Positions 34,112 to 43,611 of a DNA stretch of 62,995 nucleotides are shown piece by piece; position 1 is the stretch's first letter, and every line of letters starts with the position of its first letter. Both the position numbers and the translations under genes were made by a program. Under the pieces are notes generated by a model. That model made no database searches. It had not been told where the DNA came from and saw nothing but the letters and a program-made list of their open reading frames with translations. Origin of the DNA: an uncultured Ruminococcus sp. (GTDB lineage Bacteria > Bacillota > Clostridia > Lachnospirales > Lachnospiraceae); the NCBI GenBank assembly GCA_946494335.1, contig CAMMBV010000018.1, positions 1 through 62,995 of the forward strand. Direction: 5' to 3'.

Positions 34112-35902
34112 TCAGATAGCTTCTGTGGCCTCCCAAAGCCACTCTTTCTCTTCCCGGGTCTTCATCAGCGGAAACAGTTTTTCCCGCACCCTTCTATGAT
34201 AATCATTCAGAAGCTTCCTGTCCCCTTCTTCCATCAGCTCCTCTTCCACGGCCTCCCTCTCAAAAGGCGCCAGTGTAAGGATTTCCCAGTTCATAAAACG
34301 TCCAAAGTCTGTCGTTTCCTTTTCGTGGCAGACCAGAAGATTTTCCAGCCGGATACCGTATTCCCCTTCTATATAAAGTCCCGGTTCATCAGACACCACC
34401 ATTCCATCCTCCAGCGCTGTTGTCATTGTCCCTTTTCTGTGCCGCCAGCGGATAGCCTGGGGGCCTTCGTGCACATTCATCAGATATCCAACGCCATGGC
34501 CGGTACCGTGCATAAAGTCCAGTCCCGCCTCCCAAAGCCGCGCCCGTGCAGCCAGATCCAGATTTTCCCCGCTGCATCCGTAGGGAAAACTAAGCGCCGC
34601 CAGCCGCAGATTGCCAATCAGCACCCGCGTATAATGCTCTCTTTGTTTTTTTGTCAGCGGTCCCAGCGCGGCGGTTCTGGTAATGTCCGTGGTTCCTTCC
34701 CGGTACTGTCCTCCGGTATCCATCAAAAACAGACCCTCCGGCTTCAGCTCCCGGTCCGTCCTTTCACAGGCGCTGTAATGTACAATGGCTCCGTGATCCT
34801 GATAAGCCATAATGGGTTCGAAACTGGGCAGCAGATAGCTGTCCCACTCCCCGCGGAACTCCTCCAGTTTTTCTGCGGCGCTGATTTCCGTAATTTTTTC
34901 TTTCCCCACGTGAGTTTTCAGCCAGCAAAGAAAACGTGTCACCGCCGCTCCGTCCTTTTCATGGGCCCTGCGGAAATTTTCCACTTCCCGTTCATTTTTT
35001 ACGGCCTTTTCCAGTTCCACAGGAGATGTCTCTTCTATTATATTTGCGGCATTTTTCAAAAGTCCGAAGAGCTTCCAGTTAACCCGTTCCCGGTCTGCCC
35101 AGACACATTTCCCCGAGGCTTTCTGCAAAAGCTCTGAATAGATGTCCTCATAAGATTTTATCTCTATCTGATTCCTGCCCGCCCAGTCTAAAAGCTCCTT
35201 ACTCCAGGCATCTTTTTGCAGGTATAAAAGGGCTTTATCCTCTTCCACCAGAGCATAGGCAAGAGCCAGCAAAGACATGGGGATATCTCTTCCCCGGATA
35301 TTAAACAGCCATCCTATCTCGTCCAGAGAAGAAAGTATCAAAAGATCAGCGCCCCTTTTTCTTAGCTTCTGTCTGATCTTTGCAAGTTTTTCCTTCGCCG
35401 TCATACCGGAAATTTCCGGCGGCAGAAGCTCAACAGAACAGGCGGAGATTTCCGGCCTTTCCTTCCATATCCGTCCAATCAGATCGCCGCAGCTTTTAAA
35501 AGAAGCTCCTTTCTCACAGGCCGTCCGCCGGAAGCTTTCCGCTGCGCTTTTATTCAAAACCCTTCCGTCCGCTGCCAGACACTGCCCTTCTTTTAAATTC
35601 TCTTTTAAAAAAGAAATAAGAGAGGGAACATTTTCCATCCCTTCTCTAAACAGCGTGATGCCGCTTCCCGCAAGCTGTTCCCTGGCCTGAATATGATAAC
35701 GGGCGTCCGTCCACAGTCCCGCCCCCGTTTTCCAGATAAGCGCCGTACCTGCGGAACCGGTGAACCCGGTAATATACTGCCTGCATTTAAAAAAATCTCC
35801 CACGTACTCCGAGCCGTGGGGATCATCCGTCGGTACCAGATAATAATCGATTTTTTCCTGCTCCATAATCCGTCGCAGTAATTCCAGTCTTTCCTTTACC
35901 AT
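34112..35902 (-). CDS. Xaa-Pro aminopeptidase (aminopeptidase P, M24B)
   Basis: Removes an N-terminal residue preceding proline. The 596 residues have two creatinase-type N-terminal domains and the M24 pita-bread domain. Dinuclear metal ligands are visible as the two Asp in MDTGGQYREGTTDITRT, the His in GTGHGVGYLMNVHEGP, and the two Glu in VSDEPGLYIEG and IRLENLLV. This is the long form shared with eukaryotic cytosolic aminopeptidase P. The frame opens 11 codons earlier; AGGAGG precedes the ATG at 35900-35902 (MVKERLELL). It is divergent from the YjbQ gene. Confidence 0.95.
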   Translation of the reverse strand: MVKERLELLRRIMEQEKIDYYLVPTDDPHGSEYVGDFFKCRQYITGFTGSAGTALIWKTGAGLWTDARYHIQAREQLAGSGITLFREGMENVPSLISFLKENLKEGQCLAADGRVLNKSAAESFRRTACEKGASFKSCGDLIGRIWKERPEISACSVELLPPEISGMTAKEKLAKIRQKLRKRGADLLILSSLDEIGWLFNIRGRDIPMSLLALAYALVEEDKALLYLQKDAWSKELLDWAGRNQIEIKSYEDIYSELLQKASGKCVWADRERVNWKLFGLLKNAANIIEETSPVELEKAVKNEREVENFRRAHEKDGAAVTRFLCWLKTHVGKEKITEISAAEKLEEFRGEWDSYLLPSFEPIMAYQDHGAIVHYSACERTDRELKPEGLFLMDTGGQYREGTTDITRTAALGPLTKKQREHYTRVLIGNLRLAALSFPYGCSGENLDLAARARLWEAGLDFMHGTGHGVGYLMNVHEGPQAIRWRHRKGTMTTALEDGMVVSDEPGLYIEGEYGIRLENLLVCHEKETTDFGRFMNWEILTLAPFEREAVEEELMEEGDRKLLNDYHRRVREKLFPLMKTREEKEWLWEATEAI

Positions 35903-35940
35903 ATTTTCCTCCTGTTTCTTTTTCCTTTCTGTCATTTATG

Positions 35941-35949
35941 TGATATACT
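35941..35949 (+). promoter_or_regulatory. Extended -10 promoter for the YjbQ gene
   Basis: TGATATACT, an extended -10 element (TGn-TATACT), 33 bases before the ATG; the -35 is weak. Confidence 0.55.
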
Positions 35950-35982
35950 TGCCTCATAAAACATTTGGAGGTGCACATACAT

Positions 35983-36435
35983 ATGGCAGTTTATACGAAA
36001 GTAAAAGATTATCACACGAAAGCCCACATGGGTATGATCGATGTAACCGGTGATTTTCAGGCGGCAGTCACAGAAGCCTGTGAAAAGCATCATATTTCCG
36101 CCGGAATTATTACCGGGTTTACCACAGGCGGTGTCGCAGCTCTCACCACACTGGAATTTGAACCCGGTATGGTTACAAAGGATCTGAAGGAAGCCCTGGA
36201 TGTTTTCTCACCCTACCGGGATGAAAAAGGCCGTGTGATCCATTACAAACATCACGACACCTGGCATGACGACAACGGCTCCAGCCATATCAAATCCGCC
36301 CTTTTATCTCCCTTCATCACCATCCCCTTCGTGGACGGAAGAATCACCATCGGCCCCTGGCAGAACCTTACGCTGGTGGAATGTGATACCAGGGACCGTC
36401 ACCGGGAAATTGTTTTCCAGGTCATGGGTGAATAA
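35983..36435 (+). CDS. YjbQ family protein (UPF0047), copy 1
   Basis: A 150-residue single-domain beta-sandwich protein of the YjbQ/UPF0047 family, with the conserved histidine motifs KHHDTWHDDNGSSHIKSALL and the terminal GPWQNLTLVECDTRDRHREIVFQVMG. E. coli YjbQ has weak thiamin phosphate synthase activity; the true role is unknown. GGAGGTG lies 9 bases before the ATG at 35983, which excludes the longer TTG-initiated frame. A divergent second family member is encoded at 59864-60280. Confidence 0.9.
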   Translation: MAVYTKVKDYHTKAHMGMIDVTGDFQAAVTEACEKHHISAGIITGFTTGGVAALTTLEFEPGMVTKDLKEALDVFSPYRDEKGRVIHYKHHDTWHDDNGSSHIKSALLSPFITIPFVDGRITIGPWQNLTLVECDTRDRHREIVFQVMGE

Positions 36436-36441
36436 TCTTTT

Positions 36442-38043
36442 CTATAATTCCATAAAACGCCGGCTTCCTCCCTCCTTAAGATAGAAATACATGCCTGCGG
36501 AGGAAGCCAGCAGGATGATGCAGTGGACGATCATCAAAAATCCCCAGGACATGCCGGCCACAGCCAGCAAACCGTATCCGAAAGCAGGCGCCGCTATCAG
36601 CGCCATGGCAAGAAACATGGTCAAAAGAGGCGAGAGCCCCTGTTTCACCGCCGCTGTTTCATTACTCCATTCCAGTTTTGGAAATCTCAGATTCATGATC
36701 ACTCCCAGAAAAGCAATCGCCGCGTTAAAGCAAAGCGGCAGCAGGAAGGTTAAAATCCTGGACAGCCAGTCCATGGGCAGTATCAGATTCAGTCCCAAAG
36801 CCGCAATACAGACCGGTATGCTTCCCGTTACAATATGCATGTTGACCTTGGCCATCAAGATCCGAACCGGTGCCACCGGAAGGGTTTTCGCTATCCACAG
36901 ATTTTTCCCTTCAATGGATACACTGGGCGCAGACATATAATTGAAGGAAACCATGCAGGCCAGAATCAGAGCCGCCGCCCCTCCGATATAAATTTCATAG
37001 CGCTCCGGCAGCATATCAATCAGAGAAAACAGCATATCTCTTTTCACGGCTGCAAAAATGAGCAGCAGAAGCATAAACACCGAGCCCGTGGATGCATTGA
37101 TCATATACATGGAATTGGTTCCGAAATGACGGATTTCCTTTTTCATCAGCGCCATATCCACACTGCTGACGCTGACGTCGCTGTCTTTATATTTTTTCCT
37201 GTTTTTCCCCTTTCTGGTAGCTGTGATAAAGAAAAAGCTTTTTGACAGTATAAAGATCAGTATGGCAAAGGGAACCGCCGCACAGATTACGAAAAGGAAA
37301 AGGCTGAAAAGGCTGCCCTCTCCCGCCGCCATTCCCAGATGATAAACGGGAAACAGCGTCTTTTTAACCGTTTCTGCAATGGTATTCCCATTTTCCATCA
37401 TCCATTTCATATAAACGGAAATCTTGCTGTAGCCGTAAAAATACAGACCGAAAAAGCCCACATAAAGCACAACCGAAACCAGATGCTTAAAGGGCAGCTT
37501 TGCGCTGATCACCGCCAGAAGCCATCCCAGCAGGGCGTTTATAGTCACACTGATAAGCGGCAGCAATAAAAAGACTGCCAGCATGGAAAATCCGGCCAGA
37601 GGCTTAATCCCCACAAAAACCGCGTACACCCCATAGGCGGGCAGCAACACAAAAGTCTGCCATGCATATGCCAGAAGCAGAAGGGACACCATCCTGCTCA
37701 GCAAAATATATGCCGGAGGAACCGGCATGGCCAGCAGAAGTTCATTGTCCTTCGCATCAAAAAGAATGGCTTTCGATGCAAAAATCCCCCCTATGATGTT
37801 CAACAGAATACTGATCACACCCATCAAAGAAAAGTAAAACCAGTCCAGTCCGGCCTGATGAAGAGGCAGACAGGTAGCTACCGATATCATACCAAATAAA
37901 AAGAACAGACATAGAATCACATAGATCGCCAGAATCGCAATTCCAACCTTTAATGCCGCGCCCGTTTTCTTTTTACCGGAAGACGAGCGGGACATGGAGG
38001 AAATCATCACGCCGATCTGAGCTTTTAACAGTGCTTTAAACAT
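36442..38043 (-). CDS. ABC exporter, integral membrane subunit
   Basis: A large permease (533 residues) with about 12 hydrophobic segments, partner of the ATPase encoded immediately upstream. It resembles the putative ABC exporters of Clostridia (DUF-type permeases with paired ABC-2-like halves); the substrate is unknown. It begins at ATG 38041-38043, overlapping the ATPase gene by 8 bases, which points to translational coupling. It converges with the YjbQ gene, 6 bases apart. Confidence 0.85.
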   Translation of the reverse strand: MFKALLKAQIGVMISSMSRSSSGKKKTGAALKVGIAILAIYVILCLFFLFGMISVATCLPLHQAGLDWFYFSLMGVISILLNIIGGIFASKAILFDAKDNELLLAMPVPPAYILLSRMVSLLLLAYAWQTFVLLPAYGVYAVFVGIKPLAGFSMLAVFLLLPLISVTINALLGWLLAVISAKLPFKHLVSVVLYVGFFGLYFYGYSKISVYMKWMMENGNTIAETVKKTLFPVYHLGMAAGEGSLFSLFLFVICAAVPFAILIFILSKSFFFITATRKGKNRKKYKDSDVSVSSVDMALMKKEIRHFGTNSMYMINASTGSVFMLLLLIFAAVKRDMLFSLIDMLPERYEIYIGGAAALILACMVSFNYMSAPSVSIEGKNLWIAKTLPVAPVRILMAKVNMHIVTGSIPVCIAALGLNLILPMDWLSRILTFLLPLCFNAAIAFLGVIMNLRFPKLEWSNETAAVKQGLSPLLTMFLAMALIAAPAFGYGLLAVAGMSWGFLMIVHCIILLASSAGMYFYLKEGGSRRFMEL

Positions 38044-38749
38044 GATCTCCCTCCAGTTCCAGAAATACAGTCTCCAGGGATTCATCTCCTATGACCTCCT
38101 CTGTGGGACCGCTCTTTATCAGTTTTCCCTGTTTGATAATGGCAATTTCATCACACAGCTTCTCCGCCACTTCCAGCACATGAGTGGAAAAAAAGATGGC
38201 TCCGCCTCTGTCACAGATATCACGCATTAAAAGCTTTACCTGATGAGATGCTTTCGGATCAAGGCCCACAAAGGGTTCGTCCATAATCAGAAGCTGGGGT
38301 TCGTGAATCAGCGCTGACATCAGCGCCAGCTTCTGTTTCATACCGTGTGAATAGGCGCTGACTGACTCTCCCAGATCTCCTGAGATTTCAAACATTTCTG
38401 CATAGCGCTGAATTCTTTCTTTTCGCTGGTCTTTATTAACACCGTAAACATCAGCCACAAAATTGAGATAACCGATTCCGCTCATAAATTCATACAGGTC
38501 CGGGTTATCCGGGATATAGGCCATAATTTTTTTGCAGTCGATGGGCTGCTTTTTAATGGACATCCCGTTTACCAGGATCTCGCCCTCTTCAAAATTCAAA
38601 ATTCCGCAGCAGGATTTTATGGTCGTTGTCTTTCCTGCCCCGTTATGTCCGATAAACCCGTAAATCTCACCTGGCTTTATATGCAAAGACAGATCATCCA
38701 CTGCCTTTTTTTCACCATATTGCTTTGTTAATCTTTCTATTTTAAGCAT
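38036..38749 (-). CDS. ABC transporter ATP-binding protein
   Basis: A 237-residue ATPase with Walker A GHNGAGKTTTIKS, the Q-loop region, signature SAYSHGMKQKLALMSAL (a variant of LSGGQ with SHGM, usual in CcmA-type exporters) and Walker B LLIMDEPFVGLD. AGGAG precedes ATG 38747-38749. It energises the permease encoded by the overlapping downstream gene. A sigma-A promoter lies 27 bases upstream. Confidence 0.93.
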   Translation of the reverse strand: MLKIERLTKQYGEKKAVDDLSLHIKPGEIYGFIGHNGAGKTTTIKSCCGILNFEEGEILVNGMSIKKQPIDCKKIMAYIPDNPDLYEFMSGIGYLNFVADVYGVNKDQRKERIQRYAEMFEISGDLGESVSAYSHGMKQKLALMSALIHEPQLLIMDEPFVGLDPKASHQVKLLMRDICDRGGAIFFSTHVLEVAEKLCDEIAIIKQGKLIKSGPTEEVIGDESLETVFLELEGDHV

Positions 38750-38775
38750 TTTTTTCTCCTGTCTTTTTTTCACTC

Positions 38776-38804
38776 ATTATAAGCCAGTTTTCAGTCAAAA
38801 TCAA
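38776..38804 (-). promoter_or_regulatory. Promoter for the ABC exporter genes
   Basis: Minus-strand TTGATT (38804-38799), a 17-base spacer and TATAAT (38781-38776). Confidence 0.7.
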
Positions 38805-38839
38805 ATACTTCCGCATAATTATCATTATAAATATTTTCC

Positions 38840-38886
38840 AAAAAAGAAAAGAGTTGAAATCCCTCCTCATCAGGAACTTCAACTCT
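38840..38886 (-). terminator. Terminator of tRNA-Leu
   Basis: A minus-strand hairpin, AGAGTTGAA / TTCAACTCT (38886-38878 with 38858-38850), with a longer imperfect stem inside and CTTTTCTTTTTTGG after it. Confidence 0.8.
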
Positions 38887-38908
38887 CTTCTGATCCCCTT
38901 CCTTTAAC

Positions 38909-38991
38909 TGCCGGCAATGGGACTTGAACCCATACGTGGTTGCCCACAACAGATTTTGAGTCTGCCTCGTCTGCCATTCCGACACGCCGGC
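38909..38991 (-). tRNA. tRNA-Leu (anticodon CAA)
   Basis: An 83-nt class II tRNA. The acceptor stem GCCGGCG pairs with TGCCGGC, followed by discriminator A. The anticodon loop CTCAAAA gives anticodon CAA, reading UUG. A long variable arm (TTGTGGGCAACCACG) and a T loop GGTTCAAGTCC are present. The CCA end is not encoded. It has its own promoter and terminator. Confidence 0.96.
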
Positions 38992-39013
38992 CTCTTTCTT
39001 GGAACCAGATTTG

Positions 39014-39042
39014 ATTTTACCACAATCCGGTACAAACTGCAA
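39014..39042 (-). promoter_or_regulatory. Promoter for tRNA-Leu
   Basis: Minus-strand TTGCAG (39042-39037), a 17-base spacer and TAAAAT (39019-39014), 23 bases ahead of the tRNA. Confidence 0.75.
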
Positions 39043-39052
39043 GCATTTTCTG

Positions 39053-39091
39053 TTAAAAAGGTTTCCGCCCCGGCAGAAGCGGAAACCTTTC
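39053..39091 (-). terminator. Terminator after the alpha-galactosidase gene
   Basis: A minus-strand hairpin, AAGGTTTCCGC / GCGGAAACCTT, followed by TTTAAC. Confidence 0.85.
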
Positions 39092-39102
39092 TCATATATC
39101 CT

Positions 39103-41325
39103 CTACTTTTTCGCTTTCAGAATAAACAGGCGGGAATCAAAATCTCCACTGGGTTCTATGCCATCTACAATCTGTCCCGAGGAATTATCTGTAGTAACCA
39201 GACCAATGTTCATCAGCTCATCGCCGTAATATACTTCTTCACCGTCGACACAGTAGGCCTTACTGCTGTCCAGCCCGCGTAATTTCACACGCTGGAACGG
39301 CTGAATAGGACCGTTAAGTATTTTATACCAGCCCACAATAGCCGTATTCTGATCCTCACTCACACACATCCAGCAGCCGAAGTTCCCTTCAAATGGACTC
39401 TTCAGACGGTAAAATGTTCCAAACTGAAGTACCTCCCGGTACTCTTTCATAAATTTCACCTGTTCTCTGACCTGTGCAAGCTCTTCTTGGCTCAGCAGAT
39501 TCAAATCCAGTTCGTAGCCAAATGTTCCAAAACATGCCACATTGGCTCTGGTCTTCAAAGATGTCATTCGCTGTACCTGCTGATTGGGCACCGCAGATAC
39601 ATGAGCGCCCATGCAGCTAACAGGATAACACATGGAGGTACCATACTGGATCTTCAGACGTTCTATGGCATCTGTATCATCACTTACCCAGCCCTGAGGT
39701 GCATAGTAAAGAATTCCCGGATCAAACCGGCCGCCTCCGGATGCACAGGATTCAAAAAGCACATGCGGAAATTCCGTAGTCAGGCGATCATAAAGATCAT
39801 AAACTCCCAGAATATACCTGTGCAGCACTTCCTGCTCTCTGTCCGCCGGAAGTTTTGCAGAATACGGCTCTGTAATGCAGCGGTTCATATCCCATTTGAT
39901 ATAAGAGATTTTTGCTTCACGAAGCAGCTTTGCCAGACTTTCATAAATATAATCCACCACTTCCCCGCGGCTAAAATCCAACACATACTGATTTCTTCCA
40001 GTACTCATCCTCCGTCCCGGAGTAGCAAGCAACCAGTCGGGATGAGCCCGGTAGAGATCGGAATCCAAATTGACCATCTCCGGCTCAATCCAAAGCCCAA
40101 ATTTCATATCAAGGGCTTCAATTTTTTCCGCCAGACCGGTTATTCCGTTTTCAAGACGGTCAGGGTTGGGGTACCAGTCTCCCAATCCGGCAAAATCACT
40201 TACTCTTTTGCCAAACCATCCATCATCCAGTACAAACATTTCAATGCCCTGCTCTTTTGCCGTCCGGGCAATAGAGATTAATTTTTCTTCCGTGAAATCA
40301 AATTCTGTCGCTTCCCAGTTGTTAATCAGAATCGGACGGGGACGATCCCTCCAGTATCCTCTTGCCAGCCTTTTCTGATACAGCTTATGGAATGTCTGAC
40401 TCATTCCGTTTAATCCATTCTCCGAATAAACTGCAACGGCTTCCGGTGTCTGGAAAGACTCTCCCGGCTCCAGTTTCCAGTTGAAATTCAAAGGATGAAT
40501 CCCCATTGTGAAACGCGTCACATTCCAGTTGTCAACTTCAGCCTGTGCAAGAAAATTTCCGGAATAAATCAAACTGAATCCCAGCGCTTCTCCTTCTGTC
40601 TCTGTGGTATCCGGACGTTTCAGCGCAACAAAAGGATTATGGTTATGGGAGGATGTGCCTCTTGTACTTCCCACGCTCTGGATGCCATACTGCAGATGTC
40701 TCTTACATACGTGCCGCTCTCTTGACCATGAACCGGAAAGCTGTACCCATTCGTAATCATAATCCGGAAGATCCAGACAGAGACTCATGGCTGTGTCCAG
40801 AAAAACATCCTCATTTCCTTCATTTACAAAATATACCGAACGTGCGAGGGCAGAACGGCCCGCAAATATGGTATACAAAAGATCCGCTTTTACCCCTGTA
40901 AGCTCATCTTTTACAGTAATGCATAAGGTTTCCGCTTCATCCTCTGATTCACAGTAAGTTGCGGGAAGCCCCTGCAGAGTTGGTTTTCCTTTCTGAACCC
41001 TGTAAGATTCAAAAACAAAATCCGTCAGCGCGCTGCCATTTTTCTGCTGAACCCGTACAGCCGGCTGACGGAAATCACCGCTTCCATATGATGGAAACTC
41101 CTGTTGTGTATGTTCCAAAGCAAATAAATTATTTTCTTTAAAAACGCATGATGTCATGGGACGCTGCTTCATTTCCACCAGATAATCAAAATTCTCTTTG
41201 TGATGTACCGCTTTTCCGAAATACAGGTGTCCCAGATGACCATTTTCCAATATTTTTATCAGATAGCTGATTTCATTGTTAGTCAGATGAAATGTTCCAC
41301 TTTTTTCTTCAAAATAAATACTCAT
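39103..41325 (-). CDS. Alpha-galactosidase, glycoside hydrolase family 36
   Basis: Hydrolyses terminal alpha-1,6-galactose from melibiose, raffinose and related sugars. The 740-residue cytosolic enzyme (no signal peptide) has the GH36 N-terminal beta-supersandwich, the TIM barrel with the nucleophile region YIKWDMNRCITE, the acid/base region WVSDDTDA, and ESCASGGGRFD. GGAGGTG fixes ATG 41323-41325, not the longer open frame. It is the last gene of the ABC-transporter operon and is followed by a strong terminator, so imported galactosides are probably hydrolysed inside the cell. Confidence 0.95.
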   Translation of the reverse strand: MSIYFEEKSGTFHLTNNEISYLIKILENGHLGHLYFGKAVHHKENFDYLVEMKQRPMTSCVFKENNLFALEHTQQEFPSYGSGDFRQPAVRVQQKNGSALTDFVFESYRVQKGKPTLQGLPATYCESEDEAETLCITVKDELTGVKADLLYTIFAGRSALARSVYFVNEGNEDVFLDTAMSLCLDLPDYDYEWVQLSGSWSRERHVCKRHLQYGIQSVGSTRGTSSHNHNPFVALKRPDTTETEGEALGFSLIYSGNFLAQAEVDNWNVTRFTMGIHPLNFNWKLEPGESFQTPEAVAVYSENGLNGMSQTFHKLYQKRLARGYWRDRPRPILINNWEATEFDFTEEKLISIARTAKEQGIEMFVLDDGWFGKRVSDFAGLGDWYPNPDRLENGITGLAEKIEALDMKFGLWIEPEMVNLDSDLYRAHPDWLLATPGRRMSTGRNQYVLDFSRGEVVDYIYESLAKLLREAKISYIKWDMNRCITEPYSAKLPADREQEVLHRYILGVYDLYDRLTTEFPHVLFESCASGGGRFDPGILYYAPQGWVSDDTDAIERLKIQYGTSMCYPVSCMGAHVSAVPNQQVQRMTSLKTRANVACFGTFGYELDLNLLSQEELAQVREQVKFMKEYREVLQFGTFYRLKSPFEGNFGCWMCVSEDQNTAIVGWYKILNGPIQPFQRVKLRGLDSSKAYCVDGEEVYYGDELMNIGLVTTDNSSGQIVDGIEPSGDFDSRLFILKAKK

Positions 41326-41341
41326 ATTGTTCACCTCCGCG

Positions 41342-42034
41342 TCAGCCGTCAAGCCTACGCATATCCTCCAAAATTTTTCGTTCGTTGGCTGCCTCTTCAT
41401 CTTCCTCCAGAGGAGTCAGATATTTCTCAAACAACCTCATAAAAAACATGGAATTAATAAATGCAACAAGCGCAAATCCGCAAAGGCACCAGATAAACGC
41501 CCACAGTGGAAGCAACGAAAGGTACAGATATGTCAAAACCATGGGTGCGATATTAAGAAAGGCTATGATCAAAACATACAAAATATTGCTTCCGGCAAAA
41601 AATACACTGTTTTTTATGGAATCACGGATTTTCCCTTCAAAAGAAGCCATGACGGGAAACAGATACATGGCGATAACTGCAAGCGCAATTATACCGATCC
41701 AGACTACGAACACACAGTTGTGAAGCATTCCTGTCATGTAAGAGCAGATACGCAAATCCGCCATCAGGAACACTGCCAGCGCCGCAACGCCCAGCCAGGC
41801 CAGCGTAGCCTTTTTGAAATTATCTTTAAATCCCTGAAAAAATTCTGCAAATGGATTAATCTCCTTATAGCGCACCAGCTTCAGCATGCTGTAATACATG
41901 GCACAAAATCCGGCTCCTGCAGTAATCACCGGAATCAGCGTTACCACAAACATCAGATTCACTAAAATGATTGTGCCAATCACCGTACAGAATCTTCCAA
42001 AAGCGCTGTCGTTATTTAAAAATGATAATCTCAT
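41342..42034 (-). CDS. YesL family membrane protein (DUF624)
   Basis: A 230-residue polytopic protein with about five membrane segments. It opens MRLSFLNNDSAFGRFCTVIG and has the YesL signature LMFVVTLIPVITAGAGFCAMYY followed by a cytosolic KEINPFAEFFQGFKDNFKKAT. YesL proteins accompany sugar ABC transporters in Firmicutes but have no demonstrated function. It lies between a single-span protein and the alpha-galactosidase gene, with short gaps on both sides. CAGGAG precedes the ATG. Confidence 0.88.
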   Translation of the reverse strand: MRLSFLNNDSAFGRFCTVIGTIILVNLMFVVTLIPVITAGAGFCAMYYSMLKLVRYKEINPFAEFFQGFKDNFKKATLAWLGVAALAVFLMADLRICSYMTGMLHNCVFVVWIGIIALAVIAMYLFPVMASFEGKIRDSIKNSVFFAGSNILYVLIIAFLNIAPMVLTYLYLSLLPLWAFIWCLCGFALVAFINSMFFMRLFEKYLTPLEEDEEAANERKILEDMRRLDG

Positions 42035-42039
42035 TGCAT

Positions 42040-42711
42040 TCACTCCTGTAAAATGTAATCCAAAAACTCCAATACTGCGTCCAGATGTTCTGCATGTGAA
42101 GAAATGCCGATGGCGCATCCTCCGACATAGGCATCTTCCTCAGTCATCAGAATGCTGTCACTAATGTCGATTCCAATGGGAACCTCACGTGTTGTGCCGT
42201 CCTCCTGATCAACTGCAGCAGTAATGATACGGTCTTCATACTTTTCCATAAACCGGTCCGCTCTTTCATTATTAAGATCAAGCAGACGGCCGTTTGCCCC
42301 CAGACTCCTCAGGTTTTCCGTCTCTGTAACCACCGCATCCAATGTTTTGCTGTCAATCAGAACCACCAGTTTCTCATAATAGTGGTTTCCTCTTACATCC
42401 CCCTGTGTCATATCGAAATACATTTCTTTATCAAAAATAACATTCTCTTCATCTATGTCCGTCTGGCTGTACTCCACATAATTTTTCCAGAAATCCGAAT
42501 CATTTCCCACATCTGCATAGGTATTCACAAACCCTACATAAAGGTGTGTGTCCCGATTCGCATTGACAAGATGAAACCCAAAATAAATTCCAAATAAAAT
42601 GAGAGCGGCGCCGCCGATCAGCCACAGTTTGTAATACTGCCAGACGTACTCAAGCTTCGCTTTTCTCGAAAGTCCAGTCAGCTTCTTTTTCTCCTGCTCC
42701 AACCACTTCAC
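42040..42711 (-). CDS. Membrane-anchored protein of unknown function in the galactoside operon
   Basis: A 223-residue protein that I do not recognise. It has a basic cytosolic N-terminus (KLTGLSRKAKLEYVWQYYK), one membrane helix at about 31-50 (LWLIGGAALILFGIYFGFHLV), then an acidic extracytoplasmic domain of about 170 residues (LYVGFVNTYADVGND, YYEKLVVLIDSKTLDAVVTE, VPIGIDISDS). The domain ends resemble the core strands of a periplasmic-binding-like fold, but this is weak. It starts with GTG after GGAGAG, and lies between the second permease and YesL, so it is part of the sugar operon. Confidence 0.8.
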   Translation of the reverse strand: MKWLEQEKKKLTGLSRKAKLEYVWQYYKLWLIGGAALILFGIYFGFHLVNANRDTHLYVGFVNTYADVGNDSDFWKNYVEYSQTDIDEENVIFDKEMYFDMTQGDVRGNHYYEKLVVLIDSKTLDAVVTETENLRSLGANGRLLDLNNERADRFMEKYEDRIITAAVDQEDGTTREVPIGIDISDSILMTEEDAYVGGCAIGISSHAEHLDAVLEFLDYILQE

Positions 42712-42756
42712 GATGCCACTCTCCTTTTTACATTTGCATATACATATTCATTCGCA

Positions 42757-43596
42757 TTACAGCTTTCCGCCAGAAGTTGCGATACCTTCCACAAACTGTT
42801 TCTGGAATATCAGGTAAATCACAATCATGGGGATACAGGCCATAAGCGCTGCTGCCATCAGCTGCGGATAATTCGCTGCGAACTGACCCTGCATTTTTGC
42901 CAGAGCCGCTGACAGTGATGTTGTCTCGATGCTGGTGCAGGCAATCATCGGCCACATAAGATCCTTAAATGCGAATACTGCGGTAAAAATACCAAGGGAA
43001 ACCATACCCGAACGCGTCAGCGGAGCCATAATCAGCAGGAACCGCTGTCCGATATTGCAGCCGTCAATGGCTGCCGCTTCCTCCAGATCTTTTGGAAGCC
43101 CCTGGAATGACGTCTTCAGAAGATAGGTACCAAAAGCTGAAACCAGACCTGGGAACACCAGGGCAAAAGTGGTATTCAGCATACCCATTTTGGAAACCAT
43201 CAGGTACTGAGGCAGCAGGAAAATCTGCGGCGGTACCATCATCTGAATCAGGACCAGGGAAAACAGGAAATTTTTCCCCGGAAAACGCAGGCGGCCAAAA
43301 GCGTAGCCTGCCATCGTTGCTGTCAGAACCGCACAAAGCACACGGAAGAAAATCATCAGCAGTGTGTTTTTGTACAGGATAAGGAAATTATAGTTTTCCC
43401 AAACTTCAACAAAATTCTCAAACTTCCACTCAGATGGGAAAATGACGAACGGAGTAATGGATGTAGATTCCTGAACCGTTTTAAATGCCGTCAACGCCAT
43501 CCAGAGGAAAGGAACGATCATGATGATCGACATAACAATGAGAATAACATGTATCACAATTCGGACAATTTTGTCCTTTGTACGTACGCTGTCCAT
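42757..43596 (-). CDS. Carbohydrate ABC transporter permease (MalG family)
   Basis: One of two permeases of a CUT1 sugar importer. The 279 residues have six membrane segments and the EAA loop EEAAAIDGCNIGQRFLLIM that contacts the ATPase. The GTG codon before ATG 43596 extends the frame, but GGAGG spacing suits the ATG. It follows the MalF-type gene by 15 bases. The energising ATPase is probably the MsmK-like protein encoded at 48727-49821. Confidence 0.94.
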   Translation of the reverse strand: MDSVRTKDKIVRIVIHVILIVMSIIMIVPFLWMALTAFKTVQESTSITPFVIFPSEWKFENFVEVWENYNFLILYKNTLLMIFFRVLCAVLTATMAGYAFGRLRFPGKNFLFSLVLIQMMVPPQIFLLPQYLMVSKMGMLNTTFALVFPGLVSAFGTYLLKTSFQGLPKDLEEAAAIDGCNIGQRFLLIMAPLTRSGMVSLGIFTAVFAFKDLMWPMIACTSIETTSLSAALAKMQGQFAANYPQLMAAALMACIPMIVIYLIFQKQFVEGIATSGGKL

Positions 43597-43611
43597 CACA
43601 ATCCTCCTTTC

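Noticed and set aside
38791-39042. Minus-strand open frame of 83 codons
   Set aside because: It runs through the tRNA-Leu gene and its terminator.
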